NCBI RefSeq assembly: GCF_002865645.1
Contig: NW_020194685.1
Location: forward strand, 1,823,363-1,887,362
Direction of reading: 5' to 3'
Length of the DNA stretch: 64,000 nucleotides
Origin: Hyaloscypha bicolor E
Lineage: Eukaryota; Ascomycota; Leotiomycetes; Helotiales; Hyaloscyphaceae
Shown here: positions 48,001 to 63,100 of the stretch, piece after piece
How positions within the stretch are numbered: the stretch's first letter is position 1
Layout: every line of letters starts with the position of its first letter
The notes under the pieces: generated by a model
What the model saw: the letters and a program-made list of their open reading frames with translations, nothing else
Told to the model about the DNA's origin: nothing
The model's database searches: none
Position numbers and translations under genes: made by a program

Positions 48001-48432
48001 AGAAGAAAGAGAAAAGAGGTAGAAATAGCTAAAGAGGTTTTCCAAAAACGAACTAGAATAGAAGAGAAGCTATTCTATATAAGAGGTTAGAAGAATATTA
48101 CTCTAAGAAGTAATAAATAAGGAAATAGCCTAGCTAAGGATATAAATATTAATACTTCCGGGAATAAATAGAACAAATTAGAGACCTAATATACTCTTAA
48201 CTATAATAAATATAGAATTCCTAAAGTTAATAATATTCTAATAAGATTACTAAAGAAAGTAATTATCCTATTTCCAAAGACTTAAAAGGAAACGAGAATG
48301 CTTATTAATACCTTAAAAATGCCAGATCTAGCTACTATACTTTAGAACTAATAGATTAAGGATAATACTCTCTATTTTATTATTTTATAAATAGGAAATA
48401 CTATTATATTAAGTATAATTAGATATACTAGG

Positions 48433-48735
48433 TATAATAGATATATATAATAGTATATAGACAGATATCAGATATTATAAATCTAGTTTCCTATTTTAGG
48501 TATAGCTTGCAATTGGAATTATATAGATTATATAGGATTTCCTAATTAAGTAAAGGGCTTTATATACCTGGCTAAGTACTAGGGAATATATAGAGAGACA
48601 CTTCTAGCTTTAGAAGGGGTATTAATTAGTCTCTTATTAGAATTAATTCTTGGAATTAGTTATATTTGCAAGTATTACTCTATAGCTTACTTACCTTAAC
48701 TACTTATATATTATCCTACTATTATATACCTTATA
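48433..48735 (+). repeat. Gypsy 5' LTR
   Basis: Begins TATAATAGATATATATAAT, probably from TGTAATAG, and ends ACCTTATA, probably from CCTTACA. It pairs with 55133-55425; most differences are C/T and G/A. Confidence 0.85.
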
Positions 48736-51700
48736 TTCTAATTAATCCAACCTTCGGAGAGCAGTTTATTATAAGGTAGTTAAGCCGTTAATAGACAAAA
48801 CCACTAATAGCTGAAGTATTAACTAGAAGAAGTACCTCTATTATTACTAGAGTAATCTAGTCGGATATCTAGAAAAGTACCCAGTTAGCTACTCTAGCTA
48901 CTGCCTAATTAAGAGAAGGGAGTAGAACTCAGATACTTTTAGAACTAGCTAGCAGGATAATAATAATAAAGAAGCTAGCGGCGGCTTATTATTATATTAC
49001 TAAGTTAGAAGCAGAAATATAATAGAGAAAGGATCTGAAGGATTTAAAAGCTTAGATTTGCTATCTTAAGGATATTTGGATACCTATTATAGAACCTATT
49101 ATACTACCGGTAGTATATTTGGTTTATAGGGTTCTAAAAACCCGAGAATTACTAATCTATAAAAAGAAGAGTATTAAGGAAGCCCAGGACTTCTTTTATT
49201 AGATAGAACTGAAATAGTATAAAGATAGCAGGATTACCTGGGCTATAGATATAATAAAGGTTATATATTATATTTCCTGCTTTAAGAATATAGCCAGGAA
49301 TATCTGGAAATATAGGGAGCAATTAGTAGGTATTAATACTATAGATTAGGAGACCTTTATTAAGTTTATAAAGGATTCTATTTTGGATCCGGAAAACTAT
49401 AATAATAATACTCTTGCCAAGTTTAAAAATATAAAATAATAGCCAGATTAGAGTATCTAAAGCTTTATATCCTACTTGGATAGCCTATTAAATAACTTGG
49501 GATATACGGATTTATTATAAGAGCGGAATAACTTATTTAGTAGCTTAAGGTAAGAGATTCGGAATAAGATTAATTACTAAGGAAATACTTTATAAAAAAG
49601 AGAAAAGCTTATTTCTATAGTTATAAGAGTTAAAAATAACTTAAACTAGTCTATTTAACGGGAATATAATAATAAGCTAATAGATTAATAAAAGAAAGGA
49701 AATTAGAGAAAGAAAAGAGGAGATAATAAAGGGAAACGGAAAAGAAGTATATCTCTATTATAAGGTTTATATAACCGGGATAGCAAAAGTATAATAATAG
49801 AATCTAATATAATACCTGTATTAGAATCTGTAAAACCGGATATAACTTGCTTTATTTACTAGAAGGAGAGTTATTATATTACTACTTACCTAAATTGGGG
49901 AAAACCGACTTACTATAACTATAATAAGTCTGGCTATAAGGTATATAAGTACCCAGAACCAAAGAAGCCGGGAAACGGGTATATCCTATAGTAGTTATAC
50001 TCGTTTATACTATAGAGAATAAGACTCCTAAAACGAGAATAGTAATTGAGGTTACTATTAAAACGAGGAAAGGTAGGTAAAGAGTTAGAATATTAGTTAA
50101 TTCGGATATAGAGGCTAATTATATAAAGAGAAGGTTAGCCTTAGATATAGGTATTCCGTTAATATTAAAGGCAATTCCCTTATTCTTACTAGAAGAAAGG
50201 AGGATTTATTTATATAGAGATTATATTCTTGGAATTACTACTAAGGATATACTAGGGAACCAAAAGAAGGCTAATATATACTTTATATTATATAATTTCG
50301 ATCTGAATTATATTAATATAATATTTAAATTCCTATAGCTTTACTAGGTTAATTCTCTGATTTCCTTTAGGGAAGTAATATAGAAATACCAGATTTAATT
50401 ATAGAAGATTAAAGTTCTAAATACTAGGAAGTTTACTAAAGTAGTAAAATATAAGATATATGTTTTTCTATTAACTGCCTATCTTATAATAGATAGCCGA
50501 AAGGTTACTACTATTACTATAAACGGGATAGCTATACTTTCCAGGAAATATTAGGATCTTTTCCGAATATTCTTTATAGAGGCTATAGATATACTGCCCG
50601 ACTACTATATAATAGAATATTATATAGATCTGGAACCAGGATTCTAACTACTATATAGTCCTATATATACTTTATTAGAAAGGGAGCTTAAAGTTCTTCG
50701 GAAATATCTTAATATTAGCTTGGAAAAGAAATAGATCCGTTATTCTACTAGCCTAGCTAGTACCCTAATTATATTTGTTCCAAAGAAAGAAGGCGGCCTA
50801 TATTTATATATTAACTACCGGGATCTAAATAGGATTATTATTAAGAACTAAATACCATTATTACTTATTAGTAAGATAATAGATAGGCTTTATAGAATAA
50901 AGATATATATAAAACTAGACTTAAAGAATACTTACTATTAGTTATAAATATAGGAGAGTAATAAATAGAAGACGGTATTCCGAATATACTATAGATATTT
51001 TAAATACTATATTATATCCTTTAGATTATCTAATACTCTAATAATATTCCAGATATATATTAATTATATACTAGTAGGCCTTATAGATATTATTTATATA
51101 GTCTATCTAGATAATATTTTAATTTATTTAAAGAATCTAGAATAGTATATAATAGTAGTCTAATATATACTTAAGTAGTTATAGTAATACTAGCTCTTTA
51201 TAAACTTAGTAAAATACAAGTTTAATATAGAGAAAATAGAGTTCCTAGGATTTATAATTAGCCCAGATAATATAGAAATAGAAACTAGCCGGGTTATAGC
51301 TATTAGGGAATAGCCGGTTCCAAAGAATAATATCCGAGAAATCTAAATATTTCTAGATTTTACTAATTTTTACTAGAGGTTTATCTATAAATATTCCAGG
51401 ATAGTAAAAGAATTAACTAATTTACTAAAAACTGGCAGAAAACTACTATATTAGTTTAGCTAAACGGATAAGGCAGATAAGGCTTTTAGGGAGCTATAAA
51501 TTATATTTATAATAGTACTAATTCTTTATTATTTCGATTTAGTTTTAAAGATTTATATAGAAACGGATACTTTAGGATTTATAGTTATAGGTATAATTTC
51601 CTAGCTCTTTAGTAAGAGAATAAAAGCCAGATAGTATTCTATTACTTTCTATTTAAAAAAGATAACTATAATTAAGAACAGGTATAAAATATATAATTCT

Positions 51701-54700
51701 AAACTCTTAGCTATTATTCTAGTATTTTATACTTAGTAGTATTATCTAATATATATCTAGTATACTATTATTATTAAAATAGATTATAATAACTTGAAAT
51801 ACTTTATAACTAAAAGAAAACTAAATAGTTAATAAATAAGATAGGTAGAAAAGCTAGCTGCTTTTAACTTTATCTTAGAATACTAGCTAGAATATAGTAA
51901 TCCCGCTAATAGGCTATTAAGGAGGCCAGATTTTATAGTAGATATAGATAAAGATACTTTACTATCTATACTTTATAATAAGCTATAGAATATAGAATAG
52001 AGAATCCTATAAATAGTAGTAATAGGATACTATATTATTTCTATAATACCGTAATATAAGGCCTAGAAGAGAGGAGATAAGTATTCTTTAATTAGTAAGA
52101 TACTAAGGAATTCCGAAGAGGAAGTCTATTTTAGTAATAGAATAGTACTAGAGATATTACTATTTAAGCCTATTACTAGTATAGCTAGTTATAAATAGTA
52201 TATATTATAGATTCTAGCTATATAGGTAGCTGGGTCCGAAATAGTATATAAGGAAAGCAGAGAGATATTATTTAAACTATTATTATAATACTAAAGGCTC
52301 GATTTATTAGTATAATACTAGTAGTATAAATAGTTCTTAAAGGAGACTTCTACTAGAGCTATTAAGACTTGGGAACTTGATATATCTGGGTTATTAAGAT
52401 ATCGGAATACTATCTATATACCAAATAAGCCGGCTTTTAAAGAAGAATTACTATAAGCTAACTATAATAATCCTATAGATAGGTATTTTGGTACTAGTAA
52501 GATACTAGAGATTCTCTAGAGAAAGTACTTCTAGTAAAATATAAGAAAGGATATAAAAGACTATATTAGAACTTATTCTATATATTAACGGACTAAGATA
52601 AAGAGATATTTACTATATGGTATATTCAGTTTATTTCCTCTTTCCTTTAAGCTATAGCAAGAAATTACTATAGACTTTATTATAAGACTGCCCTCTTCTA
52701 GGTTTTATAGTAAAATATATGATTTTATATTTATTATTATTAATAAATATATGAAAATAATATAATATATTCTAATTACTAAGGAGATTTCGGCTCCTGA
52801 GCTAGTAGAGCTATTTATATACCATATTATTAAAGACTTTGGTATATTTATAGATATAACCTCTAATAGAGGATTTGTCTTTATAAGTAAGTTCTAATCA
52901 AGTCTATATTTTTATTTAAAAATTCAATAATAACTAAATATAGTATTTTACCTATAAACTAATAAATAAATAGAGAATCTAAACCAAACTCTAGAATAAT
53001 ACTTAAAATACTATACTAGCTACTAGTAGGATAACTGGATAGTAAAGCTTACTTTTATAGAATTCATATATAATAACTCTATATATTTAATAATAGAAAT
53101 ATCTCTATTCTATATCTTATACGGATTTTATTCTAGTATTAAACTATATATTAAGAATAATATTCTAGAAAGAGAAGTACCGGTAATATAGAAAAGAGTA
53201 TAAAGGATTTAAGTAGAATAGAAGATACTAGAGAAATAATAGTAAGAAATAGTAAATATATAGAAAAAGTACTATAATAAGAAATATATTAATAAGAAGT
53301 TTAAGATATATAATAAAGTTATACTTTATATAAAGAATATTTAATAGCTATAATCTAGTATAAAGCTAGTAAATAGATATCTCGGCTTCTTTAAAGTTCT
53401 GGAAGTTATAGAAATATATAGATAAATATATTACTTAGAATTACTACTATTATATTAGATCTATAATATTTTCTATATTTCTCTCTTAGAACTATAGTAT
53501 CTATAAGCTAGTACTATAGTAGAACCAGAGCCGGTTAAGATTAAGGACAAAAAGGAATTTAAGGTAGAATTTATTATAGCCTATAGAAAGAGCAGAAAAG
53601 AAAAAGAGTATCTTATTTATTAGAAGGGCTATTTACTAGTAGATAATATATAGGAACTATTAAATAATCTAGAGAATATAGCTTAAGAATTATAAAAATA
53701 CTTGGAAAAAAGTAATATTATAATACTATTAGCCAAATAGAAATATAAAAGATAAATGCTTTTATTAGGAAACTATTAAAAAACCATATATTTATTCTTG
53801 GAAAAACTATATAAAAATTATTAAAAACTTTAATTTCTATATCTTATAAATACCCTATTCTTATAATTACTCTCTATTATTCTTATTATTATTCTTATTA
53901 GGATTCTCTCGAGAAATAGATAGTAAATTAGCCTATAAAGCTATTAGCTATTAGTAAGAAACGAGAAAGAAGTAAGCTTATTTAATACTAAAGAATATTA
54001 ACTATATTATTAAGAATACTTTATACTTATACCAAGCTAATAAGAATTACTTAACCTATTTCTTAGATTATTAGGAGAATCCGTTAGCCTCGAATAATAG
54101 CTTTAATATAAGAAGTATATATAGTTTAGTATAGAAGAAGGATAGTAATAGCCTTCTCTTTTTCGGATAAAGAATAGAGAAGATACTTATATATATTAAT
54201 AGCTTAAAGAAGGCAGTTTAATTATACTATATATACTTGAGGAACCTTAGATAGTATTAGAATAAGGAATAAAAGAAGGAATTTATAACTTCCAAAATTA
54301 TACTTCTTATTCTTGGAATAGTAGTAATTATATATCGAGTAATTATTATTCTTAATATAAATAAGGTTAGGAAACTTAGTAATATTCTTGGAATATTAAA
54401 GATAGTAAGGGCGAATTAAGAATATAGGAGTATTAGCCAAATAGGTAATAATAGACTAATAAGTACCAAGAGGAGTATTTATCTTAATAGATAAAGAAAT
54501 AGAAGAAGGAATTAGAAGAGGACTTAAATAAAGCTTAAATAAGGCTTAAAGGAGCTTAAAGAAGCTTAAAGAAGGCTTGAAAAAGGAAGGCAAGGGATAA
54601 GGAAAAGCTGGATATAATATTATAGTTAAGGAAAAGAAAGATTAGTTAGTAGGAAAAGGGAGGCCTTTTTATAATATCCTCTCTCCGAATAGTAATTATA

Positions 54701-55132
54701 AATTCGGAACTGGCTTTATATTAGGAATATCCAGAAAATTCCAAAGAAGGGATTTATAAATAAACCAGAAGATTAGATTAACTTTTCCAAGCTCTTGGGC
54801 CTATAGAATAATAATTTATTTATAAATAGAAACTAAGTTGGAATTTATAAACTAATTAGGAGATCGGATAAGCTTTATATCTAATAGTATATACTATATT
54901 TATACTACCTTTATAAAGGGGAATTACTAGAGGCGATTTGTAAACTAGCTAGAAAGAGTAGATAAACTATATTCTTAATTCCATTATCTAGTATAATAAT
55001 AGGGTAATTATAGGGAGTCTTTAGGGAAAGCCAGTAGCTAGGAAAGTTTCAGGGAAATATTTATAAAGCTATTTGCAGTTTTCCCAGGCCTCTTGGGGAT
55101 AAGGGCCCAGAGGGGGAATTAATATAATAGAT

Positions 55133-55425
55133 ATATATAATAGTATATAGATAGGTATTAGATATTATAGATCTAGTTTCCTATTTTGGGTATAGCTTAT
55201 AATCGGAATTATATGGATTATATAGGATTTCCTAATTAAGTAAAGGGCTTTATATACCTGGCTAAGTACTAGGGAATATATAGGGAGATACTTCTAGCTT
55301 TAGAAGGGATATTAATTAGTCTCTTATTAGAATTAATTCTCGGAATTAGTTATACTTATAAGTATTACTTTATAGCTTACTTACCTTAACTACTTATATA
55401 TTACCCTGCTATTACATGCCTTATA
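55133..55425 (+). repeat. Gypsy 3' LTR
   Basis: Matches the 5' LTR over its length and ends GCCTTATA followed by the CTAGG target duplication. It keeps some cytosines the 5' LTR has lost (TACATGCC against TATATACC) and has lost others. Confidence 0.85.
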
Positions 55426-58400
55426 CTAGGAGATCTATAGAACTAACGGCTATGGCTTATATAATAAATAGAATATTTAAGGAATTAGAAATATTAGCTC
55501 AGATACCTAATACTAATAGAATTATTCGATTTAAAGGTAATAGTATTAATATTCGGATATTACTGGCTTATAAATATATTATATAAGCTCTATATCTCCG
55601 GTTTATACTTTAAAGACCTTAAGAGAGTATTAAATATAAAGAAATAATTAATACTAGAACTAAAGTTAATATTTTCTTTAAAAAGATCTCTAGAAATATT
55701 AGTAAAATAGTATATAATACTATAGATTATTAAATATCTATTATTACTAGAGCAGAATTTGGATTTATAGAAATAGTAAAGCTTAGAGCTAAAGTTATAA
55801 ATAGAATAAGATATAAAGATATATTTTTCCTAATTAAAGGGGCTCTAAAGATCCTGCTTAGTTAACCGTTTTTAGTAAAGATAAAGATAAATATTATATA
55901 TAGAAGTAATAGTTTATAGGATAGAAGGTTTACTAATCCTGAAAATAATTAGAATACTTATACTATTATAATTATTCTATTTTTAAAGAATACCAGAAAG
56001 TAGAAGAAAGTAATAATTCAAGAATACCAAGCTCCTAGAGTTAAGGAATTAAGTAATATAGAGCAAGAAACTAAAAGTAAAAAGGAAAAATAGAATCTAG
56101 TATTATAACCGGTAGTAATATTAGAGGAAACAGGAAAATACCGGAATTTCCTATAGATTCTTTTATTTTGGATTTAGGAGTTTAGGAAATTAATAATATT
56201 TTTAGAGAAACTAAAGCAAAAAAGGCTCTAATTAGAGTATTATTAAAAGTAGTTCCGGAATTAATAGAAAAAGAAGCAAAAAGGGTATTAAGTAAAGATA
56301 TTTCTAAAAAAGAGATAGAGTAATATCTCCTAATAATAAAGGAATATATTCCCGAAGCTAAGAAATATCGAACTCAAGACTAGAAAGAATTCTAGAATAT
56401 ATAAGAGCTTAAGAAAGATATATTAAAATACCGGACAAAAAGGTACTTTCCGTACTTAACTAGGAAGAAGCTAAATAGGAAAGTTATAAATTCCGGAGAT
56501 TAGACAAAAAAAGTACTAGAGAAAATAGCTATAGCTTTTAAAGAAAAGGATAATAATTATAGTCTATTCCTAGTTATAAAAGTATATAAAATAAAGAATA
56601 AGAAAGTTTAACTAATAGATACTAATAATGGAACTAGAGAAGGCTCTAGTAAATGTCCGGACTAGTTTAAGAGATCTAAAGCTAGAGAATACTTATAGGA
56701 ATATACTAGAAAATATAAGAACTATTTTTTACTAAGGATATTAGCTATTCTAAAAGGTTTATAACTTATTCCGAAATATCTTAAATAATTGGATATTAGT
56801 AACTGGCTCTGGGAAAAAGAACTAGCTATATTTCAAGAATTAATAATTAATTAAGAAGATATAATTATATTTAATTAGAAAGAAATAGGAAAAGTCTATA
56901 AGAATATTAGTCTATTTATTCTAATTAAGACTATTGAATATAAAGCCTGGTAAGAGAAGAATTTCCCATATCCTAAAACTCTAGTACTAATAATAGTAAA
57001 AATGCTATTAGAATACCTAGATTATAGAATTCTTAAGAAATATAATAGACCTTACTGAAATCTATAGTTCTTGGTTATAAAGAAGATTACTGGGACTTAT
57101 AGACTAATTAATACTATTATAAAAATGAATTTAGTAATCTTATAAGATACTAATCTATTCCTGTTTACTAATAAGATTTCGGAGGAATTTGCTAGATATA
57201 TTTATATCTCTCTAATTAATTTCTTTTCTGGATATAATTAATTTATACTAAATACTTGTAGTAGAGATTTAACTATATTTATAATACCTCTGGGACTATT
57301 AAGAATAATTATACTATTTTAGAGAGCTATTAATTCCGTTATATAGTTTATACGGGTTATTATAACTATTCTAGAGGATCTGTTTCCTAAAATCACTATA
57401 TTATTTATTAATAATATTGGAATTAAGAGACCTTATATAGACTATAATAAGTAGCTTATTTTATCCGGAATTCGGTATTTTATATTCGAATATCTTTAAA
57501 ATCTGGATATAACCTTAGATAGAATTAAACGAGCCAGAGCTAGTATAAGAGAAAAATTATAGTTCTATTATAATAATATAATTATTATTGGCTTTATTTA
57601 TAGAGTACTTAGAAGAAGCCCTTTAAGTTTAGAAATTACTAAGATCTTGAAATAAGAGTATTATAATAGTATAACTAAAGATAAGGCGTTTATTAGAATT
57701 ATTATTTATTACTATATTTGAATTAAAGATTTCGTAATTATTACTAAACCTATTTATTACTTAATAAGAAAGAATATAATATAGAACTGGGATAATAAAT
57801 AAAAGCAAGCTATACGAATTCTTTAGGAAAAGCTTACTATTATTCTAATATTCTATAAGTTATACTATAATCTATTAGAAGATTAGGGAATAATTATATT
57901 AGTAGTAAATACTAGCCTGGATAAATAGGGCAGAACTCTTAGTTAATATAATAATAAAGGAAAAAAGAGAGTTATATAATATAAATCTGGAATCTGAAAT
58001 AATACTAAATAGAGGTATAATATTATTAAGAGAGAATATTAAAGGCTAGTAAAGTATTTATAGAAAGTATAATTCTGGCTATACGGAGTTTATTTTATTT
58101 TTAAACTAGATACTAATATACTTATTATATAACTAAGCAAAGTAACTATAGATCTTCCTGGAACTCTAGTTACTTACTAGCTAGTATGAATTCAGTTATT
58201 TGACTTTAAAATCAAGTATATTAAGGGAACTAAATATACTACTACTAACGGATTATTAAAACATCTATAGCAAGAAGGCAATACCGAAGATAATAAGGAC
58301 ATTAATAAATAGTTAGTAATAGAACTTAATACTATTAGAATAGTACCTATTAGGCAGAAAATTCAGATAAAGGAAGCAGTTCCGGTTTAGTTATATAATA

Positions 58401-60100
58401 TTATTTTAAGAAATCTGATTCCTAAAACCTTTACTAGATATTTAAATAATAGTATCCAGTTATTAGAAATTAATAATTAAAGCCTTACTATATCTGGAAG
58501 CAAATTAGTAATATTAAAAAATAATAAAATCCGAAAGTTATATAGTAAAGGCCGTAGCCTTTTATATATAATCTCTAGTAAAATAATAAATAATAATACT
58601 AACTCCTATACTTTACTTAATAACCCGACTATTTTACTAAATTCCTTAGATAATAGCTATTCCGAATAATACTAGAATAATATATAATACCTTATAATAC
58701 TTTCTAGACCGGAAGAAATATCTAGAACCGAGTTTCGAAAGTTAAGCAGGAAAGCTTTAAATTATAATATAAGAGATTAATTACTATAAAGAGTTATATC
58801 TAAAGTATACCTATTTCGACTTATTATTAATAATTAAAAGCAAAGGGAAATTATTATTAAAGAGCTATATAATAAGATTAGATATACCAGAAAAGAAAGT
58901 ACCTTTTACTTAGTAGCTAGCTACTATTACTAGAAAGGTTACTATAACTATATATAGAAGTATATTAATACCTATAAGGTTTATTAGTATAAAAGCAAAA
59001 GAAAATAAAAAGAAGCTCTATATCTAATAAAAGCTATATCCCTTTTTTATTACCTTAGAATTAATATAATTAAACTACTAGACTATAAAGAATATAACTC
59101 ATTAGTTATTACTAGAAACGACTTCTCAGGATAGGTTAAAGCTAGACCTTTAAAGAACCTAACTAGTAAAAAGATTACTAAGTTTATTTAGAAAGAAATC
59201 ATTTATAGGTATAGTTTATTTAGATAGCTTAAGGTAAATAGCAGATCGGAATTTAAAAAAGTAGTAATTCAGGAACTTAATAAGCTAGGAATTAATAGAA
59301 TTATTATTTCGGCCTATAATTCTAAAGGAAATAGTATAATTAAAAGAGGATATTAACTAATTATTCAAGTATTTATAGTATTTATAATAGATAGAAAGAA
59401 GTCTTAAGTAGATTTACTACTATATATTCTATTTACTAACCGAGTTACTATATATAAACTAACTGGATTTATTTTCTTTTATATAATCTATAGTAGGGAA
59501 ATAGTACTACCTATAAAAATACACTTTCTAACCTAGAGAATATTTAAATAGAACGAAATCTATAATAGAGAAATACTTCTAGAAATATATATAAAGTAAA
59601 TATAAATAAGAGATAAAGATATTAAAGAAGCTAGAATAAAGAAGAATAGAAGATATCGAGAGAAAAAGAAGTAATTTAATACTACTTACTAGATTTATTT
59701 AAAGCCTATTTCCGAAAAGAATCTAGTTCTTATATATAATATTAAATTAATAGATTAAGATAAGTTAAGGAATATAAAGCTACTATATTACTAGCTTGGC
59801 CTATATAAAGTAAAGTATATAGATTAACTAAAAGAATACTATATACTAGAAGAACTTAATAGTACTATATTCCGAAAAATATATACCGGGAATTAACTCA
59901 AATAGTTTATTAAAAGAAATAGATTCTGGTATTTCCCTGAAAACAAAATCAATAATAAGTATATACCTATAAATAAATATTTCAAAACAGATATAGAACT
60001 AGAAAAGAAAGCAGTTATAAAGTACTATAAATAAAACAGTATTTAGGAAATCGAGAAAGCTACCGGTATTATTAATATTATTATTGAACTATTATTCTAG

Positions 60101-63100
60101 AAATCGGATAAGCTTTATTATTATTTATTTCTTACTATTATCTAATTACTATTATTAGATAATATTCTTAATATATGAAATTCTATTACTAGATCTTGGG
60201 AATTAAATATAAAGGATTCCTTTTAGTATAAAAATAAATAGGGAATTAAGAGATTACCTTATAGACTCTAGACTCCAAACTATAGTAATGGATAGTAACT
60301 ATATTTGGAATTAGAGAAAGAAGAAAAGAAAGAAAAGGATCTATTATATATATTTTACTAAACTAGAAATCTTTTAAAGGCTCTATTTGCCTTTTTAACT
60401 AGCTATTCTTATGGCTTATACCGGTTTAAAGCTCGACTATAATAACTATAGATCTCGATTTTAACTTGAACTACTATTACAAGTTTCCTTATAATATCTA
60501 AATAAACTTCCTAATTAGGAGTCGTATATAGACGGAATAGCTAAACTAGAAGCCCTATAAGAGAAAAGGGAAACCTTATTAAACCTAATAGTTATTTCCG
60601 AAGGTATTTAATAATATGTAATTCTGGAAATCTATTAGATATCGGATAAACTAGATTTATCTATTTAAAGCCTATCTTATATTAGAAAACCTATTTCCTC
60701 TTTAATATAACTATAGCTGCTTTTAAAACTTATACTAAAGCTTAGTTAGTATATTATATATTCCTATTTCTATATAAAGAGAACTTCTTCTATATAGAAC
60801 TCGTTTCCTAATTAAGATACCGTTTTGTTACTAGAAACTAATTACTTTTTTAAAAAACTAGTATAATTTACTAATTCTTACTATTAATTTATTTCTTACT
60901 ATTAAATATTATCTAAATAATTCCTATATTCTTAATACTAATTCGGAATACCTAATCTTTCTATATTCTATATTAACTTTAATATTAACTATTCCAAATT
61001 TAATAATAATACTATAAACCCTATTTATATTATCTTATAGTTCTCTTTTCTATATATTCCGATATTTTCGGTATTACTTTTATTAATATAGATATTATTT
61101 TAAAGTCCTAAATAACTAAATAGTTTTATACTATTTAAAGTCGATTCTAATAAGTACTAAATAAATATAATTAGCTTTCGAAAGAGATACGGATTAGTTT
61201 CGGAAAAAATAATACCTTATTCTAAATTATTTCTTAATCCTATTATTCTGATTTCTTTTCTATTAATACTTATTTTATATTTTTCCTAATATCTTTAGTA
61301 TATTTATATATTTTATCTTTTATATATTTCCTATATTATTTCCCTTTTTTTATACTATTTTTTGAGTTAATAAAAATATCTCTAAATAAATAAAAAATCG
61401 GGATATATCTATATTATAAAATTTTCGTTATTTCTTTCTATATTCTAATATTTCAGATACTATTACTATATCTATATTTCTATTATATTATCTTCTTATT
61501 TCCCTATTATTACCGTTTAGTTTAACCTGCCTTAATTATTTCCTTAATTATATTTCCTTAAATATATATATTTATATTCTTTTCTATAGTAAAAGCCTAA
61601 TTCTATATTTTACCTTTTATAATTATTTCTAATTCGTAATTATATTACCTTAAATATACCTAATTATTATATTTACTTTCCCTATTATATATATTACTAT
61701 TTTAGTTTTATTTTCTTATTAGAAAAAAAGAAAAACTCGAATATATATAATATATTTATATAATCCAAAACTATTCTAATTTATTCTTTATTTTGAAATA
61801 TACTTAAAAGAAATTCTTATAACCTCGAGAACCTTTAACTTTATAACCTATAACTATTATACTAATAATACCTTTATAACCTATTAAGAATAATAAAATA
61901 GCTAAAGAATAGATTCCTTAAGTTAGTAAAATATAGTAGCTAGTTCTTATAAGCTATAATATTATTAAAAGCCTATAGATTAATAATATTAAAGTTCAGA
62001 ATATTAAAGAAGCTTGGGTAATTATAAAAGGCTTATTAATACCAGAAAAGATAACTATAATTACCGAATTTAATATAATATCCTAGATAAGCTAAATAAT
62101 ATATATAATAAGTTCTTGAAATAGAAAACCTTTATTAGAGACGAAACTAGACTGGAATTAACTAAGGAGAAGCTAAAGAACTACTAAGCTAATAATAGGG
62201 AATTCGAGAATATTATTAAAGGCATTTCTAAAGGCAAATAAGAAAAGCTTAATAAGATTAAAACTATAGTAAATAGTCTTAATACCAAGAGTTAGAATAG
62301 AATTATATTATATAGTAAAGCTTTTGGCTAATATATTAATAATATCTATAATAATTTTAGTAAGAATATTTATAAGAAGTTATATTTTTTTATTAAAATA
62401 AAAGCTTTAATATATAAAGCTATTTAGTTAATTAATAAAGCTACTTTAGAATATATTAAAAATAAGAAGTATTAGAATACTAGTATATTTACTAAATTAG
62501 ATATTATTAAGGCATTTAAGTATACTAAAGCTATTTCGGAATATAAAGAATTAGAGTTTAAGCTACTATTAGCTAATGACTTTAAAGCTAGATAGTATAC
62601 CTTTAATACTTCCGGAATCCTAATTAAAGAAGTTTATAGTAATAAGCCTTTTCCTATTTTCCAAAATAAGCCTAAAGAATAGGCTCCTATTATAATTTCA
62701 GTTTTAACTTAACCGGATCTAGCTAAAAAAAAATAGAGCTAATTTAATAGAGTCTAGTAAAAAAACTACTAGTAAAGCTAGTAGAACTAGTATAACTAGA
62801 TAAGAAGAACCTAATAAGAATAGAAAATAAGCTGAGCCTAAGGCTTCTAATAAATAATAGAGATCTAAATACTAGACCAAATATAAGATTAGTAAATTAG
62901 AGAAAAGCAAGAAGAAACTCTTTATTCTAAAGGGAAAAATATTATCTAAAAAGACTCTTTTAATTATATCTAGAACTAAGAAGCAAAAAACCAGGAATAT
63001 TAAGTCCAGAGAACTTAATAAAAGCATTTAGTATATCTATAAGATATTAGCTAAATAGAAATTAATACTTATTTAGTAAAATAAGTATATCTTTAAGGAA

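Larger units (their letters stand above)
48433..55425 (+). mobile_element. Full-length RIP-degraded Gypsy retrotransposon (chromovirus-like)
   Basis: Flanked by LTRs of 303 and 293 bp and a perfect 5-bp target duplication CTAGG (48428-48432 and 55426-55430), so both ends are certain. A polypurine tract (AGAGGGGGAATT) lies just before the 3' LTR. Between them are a Gag region (49100-49700), RT near 50600-51130 (VYLDNILIYL at the catalytic box), RNase H near 51530-51800 (Asp- and Thr-rich segment DLVLKIYIETDTLGF), integrase near 52500-53200, and a chromodomain-like tail near 53560-53700 (SRKEKEYLIY.KGY). All frames are interrupted by TAG/TAA codons. It inserted into another Gypsy-type element. 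Confidence 0.85.
45014..60100 (+). mobile_element. RIP-degraded Gypsy-type element hosting a nested Gypsy
   Basis: Two blocks flank the inserted element at 48433-55425. The 5' block (45014-48432) has a gag-like frame with many TAG/TAA stops from about 45640. The 3' block (55431-60100) carries an RT-like stretch (FARYIYISLINFFSGYN near 57190, then NSVI and a degraded catalytic region near 57400) and an integrase-like stretch (DYKEYNSLVITRNDFSG near 59080, ISAYNSKGNSIIKRGY near 59320). This is the Ty3/Gypsy pol type common in fungal genomes. No LTRs could be delimited, so the outer limits are approximate. Short sequences near 45064 and 58540 (TATAGTAAAGG...TAGCCTTTTATATATAA) are similar and may mark related pieces. 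Confidence 0.55.
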
